Below are positions 1 to 5,014 of a stretch of DNA of 5,014 nt, piece after piece; the first letter of the stretch is position 1; every line of letters begins with the position of its first letter. The notes beneath the pieces were generated by a model that saw only the letters and a list, made by a program, of their open reading frames with translations, was not told where the DNA came from and searched no databases. This DNA is from Oligoflexia bacterium (GTDB lineage Bacteria; Bdellovibrionota; JAFGOL01): contig JAFGOL010000246.1 in NCBI GenBank assembly GCA_016926495.1, positions 1 through 5,014 on the forward strand, given 5' to 3'. The translations under genes and the position numbers were made by a program.

Positions 1-1
1 G

Positions 2-1615
2 CTCAAGGCGGGCAACAAGAGGTATCTATCGGAAAAACTCGAACCCCTTCTGGATAATGAAGGCAGGGTCAGGGCCGGAAGCAAACTCTCAGACACTGAA
101 AACGGTCTTGTCAACGCGTGCCTGGACTACGAGAAATATAATCCCAAGGGCAAAAAGCTGCCCCTTGTATGGTATATAATGGCTGAGGTTTTTTTCAGGA
201 ACAGCAATCTGGAAAAGGCAAGGGAGCAGTATCTGAGGATAATATCCAAATATCCCACGGAAAAGATAGCGGTGGATGCCACAAAAAATATTATCGCCTC
301 GTACAACTACGAAGGCAAATATAACATGGTTGAGGAATGGAGTAAGAAGCTTCTGGCTTCCGGCAGCCTCGCGGAAAGCGGCAAGGACGTTTCGGAAATA
401 AAAGGGCTTCTGACAGGCTCTCTGTTTAAAAGCGCCCAGAAGCTGGAGGCGGAAAACAAGCTTGATGAAGCCGCCACAGAGTATATCAAGCTTTCGGAGC
501 AGTATCCCAAGTCCAGCTACAGCGACGCGGCTCTTTATAACTCCGGATTGATCTACGAAAAGCTCGGCAAGGTGGACAAGGCGATCAATTCATACCAGAG
601 CATGCTCACCAAGTATCCCAAGACGAGGCACGCGGCAAACGCCGCGTACAGGATCGCGGTCAATTACGAGCAGCAGCTCGATTTTAACGGAGCCGCTGAT
701 AAATACGAATCAATAACCGGAAAATATCCTTCATCCAGCGTTGCGACCGATTCCTATTACAACGCCGCCAGGCTGAGGCGTGCCAACAACCAGTTTAACA
801 AGGCCGCGGAAAATCTTATCCAGTACCATAACAGGGTTAAGGACCAGGGAGAGAAGTCCATCTCCCTTTTGCAGGCCGCCAAGCTTTATGAAAGGAACGG
901 CAATGACAAGAAGGCGCTCCAGATATACTCCATGTACATCACCAACAATACCAGGGACATGGACGGTGTCATGGAGTGTTTTATTTCGAGGGGGCATCTT
1001 TTCGATAAAAACAGAAAAAAGACGCAGGCTTTGAATGAATACAAAAAGGCCTGGTCCTATTACAAGGGTTCCGGAAGCCCGGAGGGAATATCCGGACACT
1101 ATGCCGCCGAGGCAAGGTACAGGATCGTTGAAAGCGTAGTCGCTGTTTATGACTCGGTAAAAATTAAGAGCACGTCGGTAAAAAATATGAAAAGGATATA
1201 CGAAAAAAAGGAAAAGCTTTTGAAGCAGATCGCGGAGGAATTTCTTGAAGTCGTGAAACTGGGATCGCCCGAGTGGTCTGTCGCTTCCCTTTACAGGATA
1301 GGATACGCTTTCCAGGGGTTCGCTGATTTTCTATACGACGCGCCGGTGCCCAGGGAGCTTGACACCGAAGAGCTAAAGCAGGAATATTCAAGCCAGCTCC
1401 AGATGCAGGCAATTCCTTACGAGGACAAGGCCATTGAATATTACGAAAAGGCAATAGCCGAGTCAGCCCGCCTCAAGGTGGTCAATGACTGGACAAGAAT
1501 GGCAAGACAGCGCATGGCGATGCTTAAGCCGGACCAGTACGCGGTGCAGAAAGACGAGTTAAGTCTTGTCAGTCCTTCCATGGACATAAGGGACACGGGG
1601 TTTGTCGGACGATGA
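2..1615 (+). CDS. Large TPR-repeat envelope protein, GltE/AglT-like (5' end outside the window)
   Basis: The reading frame is open from base 2, so the ATG at 179 is an internal methionine. 537 residues are visible and the true start lies upstream. The protein is built from helical TPR-type repeats with the K/Q-Y-P signature of BamD/CpoB-like repeats: Y-P pairs fall at visible residues 84-85, 168-169, 205-206 and 242-243, each following an amphipathic A-x-x-x-Y helix. Such repeats usually act as protein-binding scaffolds in the periplasm or at the outer membrane. The C-terminal part (visible residues about 419-509, with DAPVPREL at 446-453 and a P-x-E-x-K-A-I-E-x-Y stretch near 472-481) resembles, from memory, the conserved end of GltE/AglT-like TPR proteins of gliding-type envelope complexes. 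The stop overlaps the next gene by 4 nt (ATGA), so the two are probably translationally coupled. TPR assignment is firm; the GltE link is tentative. No signal peptide can be judged because the N-terminus is missing. Confidence 0.85.
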   Translation, partial: LKAGNKRYLSEKLEPLLDNEGRVRAGSKLSDTENGLVNACLDYEKYNPKGKKLPLVWYIMAEVFFRNSNLEKAREQYLRIISKYPTEKIAVDATKNIIASYNYEGKYNMVEEWSKKLLASGSLAESGKDVSEIKGLLTGSLFKSAQKLEAENKLDEAATEYIKLSEQYPKSSYSDAALYNSGLIYEKLGKVDKAINSYQSMLTKYPKTRHAANAAYRIAVNYEQQLDFNGAADKYESITGKYPSSSVATDSYYNAARLRRANNQFNKAAENLIQYHNRVKDQGEKSISLLQAAKLYERNGNDKKALQIYSMYITNNTRDMDGVMECFISRGHLFDKNRKKTQALNEYKKAWSYYKGSGSPEGISGHYAAEARYRIVESVVAVYDSVKIKSTSVKNMKRIYEKKEKLLKQIAEEFLEVVKLGSPEWSVASLYRIGYAFQGFADFLYDAPVPRELDTEELKQEYSSQLQMQAIPYEDKAIEYYEKAIAESARLKVVNDWTRMARQRMAMLKPDQYAVQKDELSLVSPSMDIRDTGFVGR

Positions 1616-2736
1616 AAAGGTTTAATTTAAAAGTATTCGTTGCTCTCGTATTGGCGGTTGCGGCCTGCAGCACGGGCCAGAAAAAAACGGCGGTAAGGGA
1701 AAAGCTCAGTTCCAGCGAGTATTACGAAAGGGCAATGAAGTACGCGGATTCTTACCAGAACAGTTCGTTCAACAGTGAAGACGATTACGCCAGGGCCGAG
1801 CATTATTTCAGGGAGGCGGCTGATCTTGACACGCAAAACCCGGACCTGTGGTTTAACCTGGGAAGGCTTTACCTTTATCACAGGAATTATGATGAAGCTA
1901 ATGCGTGCCTGAGGAAGGCCGTCAGGTACAGAAGGGAATTCACCGAGGCGTATTCGCTGCTGATAAAAACGTATTTAAGAAAGGGTAACCTTGACTATGC
2001 CCTTACGATAGCGAAAAAATCAAACGCCATCCTTCCGGGTAATAACGTCCTTCTCAATGATTTGGCGAATATATACGCCAGAATGAGCATGTTTGACCGG
2101 GCAAGGGACATCTGTATGGGCATTATCAGAAAGAACGCTAAGTTTACGTCGGCGTATGTCACCCTGGGCAATATTTACTATCTTGAAAAAAAGCTGGAAC
2201 TCGCAAGGCTGATATACCTTAAGGCCATTGAGGCCGGCGATCAGAGCGGAGAGGTATATACCAACCTCGGAATTATAGCCCTTGCGCTGGGCGATAAAAA
2301 CGAGGCGCATGATCTTCTGAAAAAAGCGAAAAACAATTCGCCTTCGGACTCGTACACATGTCTTAACCTCGGCAAGTATTACCTTGACGCCGGTGATTTC
2401 GAAGGAGCGATGAACGAGTTCAAAACGGCGTTGAGACTGAATCCCCGTCTTGTGGAGGGCTGGAACAACCTGGCAATAGTATTTGTAAAGCTCAAGCTGT
2501 TCGAAAAGGCGGCAAAGGCGTATGAACAGGCCATGCTTTACGATCCCTCTTATGCAGAGGTGTATTTCAATTACGGCATACTGCTTGCCGACTATATTTC
2601 GGATTATTCAAGGGCCGAGGCAATGTATAACAGGTTCATACTGCTTAAGGGCGACCAGATAGACAACACGCACAGGGTCTACATTTATTTGCGGGATTTG
2701 CAGGCAAAGATCAGTAAAAAGGAGAAGACCGGATGA
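1612..2736 (+). CDS. TPR-repeat lipoprotein, probably outer membrane
   Basis: This 374-aa protein starts with a lipoprotein signal peptide: basic MKRFNLK, a hydrophobic run (residues 8-18) and a lipobox V-A-A-C, with the lipidated cysteine at residue 19. Residue +2 is Ser, which in E. coli-type sorting favours the outer membrane. After a short charged linker (20-55) the rest is about eight consecutive TPR units: roughly 77-110, 112-144, 146-178, 180-211, 214-246, 248-279, 282-313 and 316-348. They show typical W/Y-x-x-L-G or N-N-L-A and A-x-x-x-Y-x-x-A positions, for example W79-FNLG and W284-NNLA. It probably scaffolds an envelope complex with the upstream TPR protein. The start is fixed by the ATGA overlap at 1612-1615 and by the signal peptide beginning immediately there; no strong Shine-Dalgarno sequence is visible, which fits translational coupling. 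The partner and exact role are unknown. A GltE-type or PilF-like scaffold is possible, but the sequence shows neither directly. Confidence 0.9.
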   Translation: MKRFNLKVFVALVLAVAACSTGQKKTAVREKLSSSEYYERAMKYADSYQNSSFNSEDDYARAEHYFREAADLDTQNPDLWFNLGRLYLYHRNYDEANACLRKAVRYRREFTEAYSLLIKTYLRKGNLDYALTIAKKSNAILPGNNVLLNDLANIYARMSMFDRARDICMGIIRKNAKFTSAYVTLGNIYYLEKKLELARLIYLKAIEAGDQSGEVYTNLGIIALALGDKNEAHDLLKKAKNNSPSDSYTCLNLGKYYLDAGDFEGAMNEFKTALRLNPRLVEGWNNLAIVFVKLKLFEKAAKAYEQAMLYDPSYAEVYFNYGILLADYISDYSRAEAMYNRFILLKGDQIDNTHRVYIYLRDLQAKISKKEKTG

Positions 2737-3020
2737 AATATTTAATGGTATTTTTTATATCCCTGTGTCTTGGCGCCGGCACCCTGGACGCGCAGCAGAA
2801 AAGGACGGTAAGGAAGAAATCGTCTTCAAAAACGGTCATGGAGAAAAAGGCGTCAAAGAAACAGTTCATAGATCTTGAAGGTCTCGATATACAGGGACTC
2901 ATAGACCGCCCCCAGACGCTGTATATACTTAAAAAGTCCAAGGTAGATTTTTACGATGTAATCGACGACTACGACTACGTAAAGGCCATCATGGATACCA
3001 CCTACAATGCGCCGTTCTAA
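2733..3020 (+). CDS. Small secreted basic protein of unknown function, third gene of the TPR operon
   Basis: The 95-aa product has a clear Sec signal peptide: MKY, a hydrophobic core at residues 4-16, and likely cleavage after L-D-A at residue 20. The mature protein is about 75 aa. It opens with a Lys/Arg/Ser-rich segment (residues 23-43) that is probably disordered, followed by a compact acidic-to-basic motif at 47-73 (DLEGLDIQG, then DRPQTLYILKKSK). The C-terminus is acidic and aromatic. I recall similar D-L-x-x-L-x-I-x-G ... R-P-x-x-x-Y-x-L-x-R/K stretches in small proteins near TPR/AgmX-type envelope genes, but this is unverified and I assign no function. The start has a good Shine-Dalgarno AAGGAG at 2719-2724, 8 nt before the ATG, and overlaps the previous stop by 4 nt. 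It is most likely a periplasmic accessory of the complex formed by the two TPR proteins. Confidence 0.85.
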   Translation: MKYLMVFFISLCLGAGTLDAQQKRTVRKKSSSKTVMEKKASKKQFIDLEGLDIQGLIDRPQTLYILKKSKVDFYDVIDDYDYVKAIMDTTYNAPF

Positions 3021-3031
3021 AAATAATTTTG

Positions 3032-3060
3032 TTGACTAAACTCCAAAATAATAATACTAT
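3032..3060 (+). promoter_or_regulatory. Sigma-70-like promoter of the ATPase-GNAT unit
   Basis: The -35 box TTGACT (3032-3037, 5 of 6 to TTGACA) and the -10 box TACTAT (3055-3060, 4 of 6 to TATAAT) are separated by exactly 17 bp in a 46-bp AT-rich intergenic gap. An overlapping alternative -10, TAATAC (3052-3057), would leave a 14-bp spacer and is less likely. Expected transcription start is about 3066-3068, at the first ATG of the ATPase. Inverted half-sites overlap both the spacer and the region just after the -10, pointing to repression at this promoter. This is a sequence prediction only. Confidence 0.55.
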
Positions 3061-3066
3061 TTTGGA
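3042..3066. repeat. Perfect 9-bp inverted repeat across the promoter (putative operator)
   Basis: TCCAAAATA (3042-3050) and TATTTTGGA (3058-3066) are exact reverse complements separated by 7 bp (ATAATAC). The left arm lies inside the -35/-10 spacer and the right arm begins within the -10 hexamer, so a dimer bound here would block RNA polymerase. The AT-rich stem has no T-tract after it and does not look like an intrinsic terminator. Confidence 0.7.
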
Positions 3067-3077
3067 ATGAGTTCCAA
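3062..3077. repeat. Second inverted repeat overlapping the ATPase start codon
   Basis: TTGGAA (3062-3067) and TTCCAA (3072-3077) form a perfect 6-bp inverted repeat with a 4-bp centre (TGAG). Its left arm is shared with the right arm of the upstream 9-bp repeat, giving three alternating half-sites of the form TTTTGGAA at 3041-3048 (bottom strand), 3060-3067 (top) and 3072-3079 (bottom, one mismatch). The repeat spans the first ATG, so it could act as DNA operator or as a small mRNA structure at the start. Confidence 0.6.
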
Positions 3078-4254
3078 TATGGTAAATTACAGGAGAGCGC
3101 TGAATATTGACCTTCCGCCCGGCCAGTCCGCGTTTTTATGGGGTGCCAGGAAAACCGGAAAATCAACCTACCTTAAGAGCAGGTTCAGGGACAGTTTGTA
3201 CTATGATCTTCTTGATACGGATCTTTTTTTCAGGATATCAAAAAAGCCGTCAATATTAAGGGAGGAGATACTGGCATCCGGCGAAAAACTGCTGAAAAAG
3301 CCTGTTATTATTGATGAAGTTCAGCGTATTCCCGATTTATTGAATGAGGTACAGCTTCTTATTGAGAATTACGGATTGCAGTTTGTTCTGTGCGGTTCAA
3401 GCGCAAGGAAACTAAAAAAAGGCAGTGCCAATTTGCTGGGTGGCAGGGCATGGCGTTATATAATGCATCCCCTGACTTTTGCGGAAATTCCGGATTTTGA
3501 TATTTTAAAGGCATTTAATAACGGAATGCTGCCTTCACATTATTTAAGCTCGAATTACAAAAAATCATTAAAAGCGTATGTTCTTGATTATCTTAATGAG
3601 GAAATAAGGGCAGAGGGCCTTACGAGGAATTTACCCGCTTTTGCCCGTTTTGTTGACGCCGCTGCTTTTACCAACGGGGAACTTCTGGTGTATTCAAATG
3701 TGGCAAGTGATTGCGGAGTTGATAATAAAACCGTGAAGGAGTATTTTCAGATACTTGAGGATACCAACATCGGGTACCTCGTTTATCCTTTCGCAAAAAG
3801 CAAAAAACGGAAGGATATTGTTTCTGCCCCTAAATTTTACTATTTTGACACCGGGGTTGTGAATCTTCTGGCCGGAAACAGGATAGAGCAACTGAAAGGA
3901 CAGGCTGCCGGAAAAACCTTTGAGCATTTTATATTGATGGAGCTTTTCGCCTTCAACGATTACTTTGAAAAGGATTTCAGGATAAGTTACTGGAGGACCA
4001 AGACTGGGCTGGAAGTGGATTTTGTTATAGGAAATTATGATACCACAATAGATGTTAATATTTCAGATAACATTAAGGCAGGCGATTTAAAAGGCATAAA
4101 AAGTTTTACGGAAGAATACAAGACCCGCAAAAACATTATTGTATGCAATATCCCACAAAGCAGAAAAATCTCTCTGGCCGGCAATATTTCTGTTGAACTT
4201 ATACCGTGGAAAGTTTTTTTGACAAAACTCTGGGAAGATAAAATTTGGAGATAA
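3067..4254 (+). CDS. AAA_14/DUF4143-family ATPase with winged-helix and degenerate nuclease-like domain
   Basis: This 395-aa protein has the full architecture of the AAA_14 + DUF4143 family. Walker A is GARKTGKS (residues 26-33) and Walker B is VIIDE (80-84). A sensor-like segment reads LCGSSARKLK (108-117), followed by the typical LLGGRAWR...HPLTFAEI stretch (123-141). A winged-helix-like region spans about 203-240. The C-terminal PD-(D/E)XK-like domain has E286, YWR (308-310) and E-V-D (316-318), but the usual E-x-K is D329-V-N331, so the catalytic lysine is lost. The family is widespread, often multicopy, and its role is poorly defined; ATP hydrolysis is likely, a DNA-related role is inferred. 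Length is normal. The ATG at 3067 lies at the predicted transcription start and has no Shine-Dalgarno; an ATG at 3079 (residue 5), preceded by GGAATGAG, is a possible alternative. GC content is lower than in the operon upstream. Confidence 0.9.
   Translation: MSSNMVNYRRALNIDLPPGQSAFLWGARKTGKSTYLKSRFRDSLYYDLLDTDLFFRISKKPSILREEILASGEKLLKKPVIIDEVQRIPDLLNEVQLLIENYGLQFVLCGSSARKLKKGSANLLGGRAWRYIMHPLTFAEIPDFDILKAFNNGMLPSHYLSSNYKKSLKAYVLDYLNEEIRAEGLTRNLPAFARFVDAAAFTNGELLVYSNVASDCGVDNKTVKEYFQILEDTNIGYLVYPFAKSKKRKDIVSAPKFYYFDTGVVNLLAGNRIEQLKGQAAGKTFEHFILMELFAFNDYFEKDFRISYWRTKTGLEVDFVIGNYDTTIDVNISDNIKAGDLKGIKSFTEEYKTRKNIIVCNIPQSRKISLAGNISVELIPWKVFLTKLWEDKIWR
4247..4250 (+). promoter_or_regulatory. Shine-Dalgarno GGAG deciding the GNAT start
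   Basis: GGAG lies within the last codons of the ATPase gene, 6 nt before the ATG at 4257. It favours that ATG over the in-frame TTG at 4245, which would overlap this site and add only four residues. The placement suggests translational coupling with the ATPase. Confidence 0.65.
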
Positions 4255-4256
4255 AC

Positions 4257-4859
4257 ATGATTAAGAAGCAGGTCCTGATTGGAGATCAAATAAATAATGT
4301 AATTGACGAAATTGCCGCACTAAGAATACATGAGTTCGCGAAATTTCCTTACCTGTATGACGGAACTTTGGAATATGAAAGGGAATATTTGCAGTTATAC
4401 TCTGGTAACCCGGATGCGATTTTCATTACTTTACGTAATGAAAAAAACAGCCTTGTCGGCATGTTAACTGCCTGTCCTTTTGCGGCAATGGTTGATTTCC
4501 TGGGAGACGCGCGGGCAAAATATCTGGCTGATAATAAAAAACCCAAGGACTATTTCTATTACGGGGAAATTATAATTTTGCCTGATTACAGAAAGGAACT
4601 TAATCTGAACCTGGCTGCCGAGGTGGACAGGCACGCGCTGAAATCAGGCTATAAAAAGGCAAACATGATGACTGTTGTCAGGCAAGACGATCATAAATTA
4701 AAACCGGATAATTATAAATCTCTTGATCCTCTATTCAGCAGATTAGGCTTTAAAAAAACCGGCATTACAACGGAAGTCGCCTATAACACTTTTATTTCCG
4801 GAACAGATTCCAGGGAATCTACGAACACAATGGTCTTCTGGGAAAAAGAATTCTTTTAG
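4257..4859 (+). CDS. GNAT-family acetyltransferase-like protein with degenerate acetyl-CoA loop
   Basis: The 200-aa product matches a GNAT subfamily of about this length recognised by several stretches: ALRI-x-EF-x-KFPYLYDG (residues 21-36) with Y40 and Y44 following, YYGEIIILPDYR (101-112), D144-H-K-LKPDNYKSLD near 145-157, RLGFKK (162-167) and a final STNTMVFW (188-195). GNATs move an acetyl group from acetyl-CoA to an amine; the substrate of this subfamily is unknown to me. The motif A loop, normally R/Q-x-x-G-x-G/A after beta strand 4, reads R112-KELNLN here and lacks both glycines, so acetyl-CoA binding may be altered or lost. Other family signatures are intact and no frameshift is visible. 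It follows the ATPase stop by 2 bp, so the two are co-transcribed. The start at 4257 was chosen for its Shine-Dalgarno over the TTG at 4245. The gene is AT-rich compared with the left operon. Confidence 0.82.
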   Translation: MIKKQVLIGDQINNVIDEIAALRIHEFAKFPYLYDGTLEYEREYLQLYSGNPDAIFITLRNEKNSLVGMLTACPFAAMVDFLGDARAKYLADNKKPKDYFYYGEIIILPDYRKELNLNLAAEVDRHALKSGYKKANMMTVVRQDDHKLKPDNYKSLDPLFSRLGFKKTGITTEVAYNTFISGTDSRESTNTMVFWEKEFF

Positions 4860-4867
4860 TGATGGAG

Positions 4868-5014
4868 CTAATTAATTTTTATTGTTGTAAGATATCCGTG
4901 TCCATCTCTAATCCAATCATTACTTCCTTCCCTGGGAAATTGAATTGATATTTTACTGCCGTATTCTTTTATTAATTTCTGTACCCTTTTTCTATAATAA
5001 TTCTTATGCTTCCA
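4868..5014 (-). CDS. C-terminal end of an unrecognised protein (N-terminus beyond the right edge)
   Basis: Read on the minus strand from base 5014, 48 codons stay open until TAG at 4870-4868. The peptide looks coding: a basic helical start (WKHKNYYRKRVQKLIKEYG), then a strand-like ISIQFP, then EGSNDWIRDGHGY and a short tail TTIKIN. The W-I-R-D-G-H-G-Y stretch looks like a conserved loop, but I do not recognise the family and give no function. It is convergent with the GNAT gene, with 8 bp between the two stop codons. It is very AT-rich (18 G/C in 60 bases at 4921-4980), like the neighbouring cassette and unlike the left operon. An open frame this short at an edge could be chance, but its composition reads as protein. 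Confidence 0.55.
   Translation of the reverse strand, partial: WKHKNYYRKRVQKLIKEYGSKISIQFPREGSNDWIRDGHGYLTTIKIN

Noticed and set aside
173..178. TATAAT hexamer before the ATG at 179
   Set aside because: It lies inside the coding frame of the TPR gene and has no convincing -35 at proper spacing.
179..181. ATG as the start of the first TPR gene
   Set aside because: The same frame is open and protein-like back to base 2, including a helix that continues the repeat pattern, so this methionine is internal.
731..1099. 122-codon minus-strand frame opposite the TPR gene
   Set aside because: It lies opposite clear TPR coding sequence, and its translation shows no recognisable domain; a shadow of codon bias.
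3042..3066. Inverted repeat as an intrinsic terminator of the TPR operon
   Set aside because: The stem has only two G-C pairs, a 7-nt loop and no following T-tract; it overlaps promoter boxes, so an operator is the better reading.
4219..4244. TTGACA ... TAAAAT as an internal promoter for the GNAT gene
   Set aside because: The hexamers are good but the spacer is only 14 bp, too short for a normal sigma-70 promoter; co-transcription with the ATPase explains expression.
4245..4256. TTG at 4245 as the GNAT start
   Set aside because: It would overlap its own best Shine-Dalgarno site (GGAG 4247-4250); the ATG at 4257 is correctly spaced from it.
4844..4857. AAAAGAATTCTTTT palindrome as a terminator
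   Set aside because: It has no loop and an almost all-A/T stem, and lies within the last codons of the GNAT gene.
3067..4859. ATPase-GNAT pair as a classical GNAT toxin-antitoxin system
   Set aside because: Toxic GNATs of the TacT/AtaT type are shorter and pair with small RHH/HTH antitoxins; this GNAT belongs to a different subfamily and its partner is a full-length ATPase.

Overview
The window most resembles a chromosomal segment from a diderm (Gram-negative-type) bacterium. The evidence is a lipoprotein with a good lipobox, a small protein with a Sec signal peptide, and TPR repeats of the BamD/CpoB-like kind usually found in envelope proteins. Arginine is written largely with AGG/AGA codons. 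I cannot name the phylum. The gene types would suit a deltaproteobacterial/myxococcal, Fibrobacterota, Elusimicrobiota or spirochaete-like lineage.

Left part (2-3020): three same-strand genes form a tight operon with 4-nt ATGA overlaps at both junctions. They are a large TPR protein cut by the left edge, a TPR lipoprotein of 374 aa, and a 95-aa secreted basic protein. The C-terminal module of the first protein and the run of TPR protein, TPR lipoprotein and small periplasmic protein recall the GltE/AglT-type clusters that accompany ExbB/ExbD-like motors and AgmX/PglI proteins in myxobacterial gliding-type systems. That is an inference, because no motor gene is visible here. The operon shows no intrinsic terminator at its end.

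Middle and right part (3021-4859): a 46-bp gap holds a well-spaced sigma-70-like promoter. Three alternating copies of a TTTTGGAA-like half-site overlap it and the start of the next gene. This promoter should drive a two-gene unit: an AAA_14/DUF4143 ATPase of 395 aa, then, 2 bp later, a GNAT-family protein of 200 aa. Both carry a damaged catalytic signature. The nuclease-like domain of the ATPase has D-V-N where E-V-K is expected, and the GNAT lacks the glycines of its acetyl-CoA loop. The predicted transcription start falls on the first ATG of the ATPase, so its mRNA may be leaderless. Base composition drops across this unit (about 50 to 45% GC in sampled lines of the operon, 37 to 33% in the ATPase/GNAT pair), which suggests a separately acquired cassette.

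Right edge (4868-5014, minus strand): the last 48 codons of an unrecognised AT-rich gene run convergently into the GNAT gene, with only 8 bp between the stop codons. No RNA genes, CRISPR arrays, insertion sequences or attachment sites were seen.
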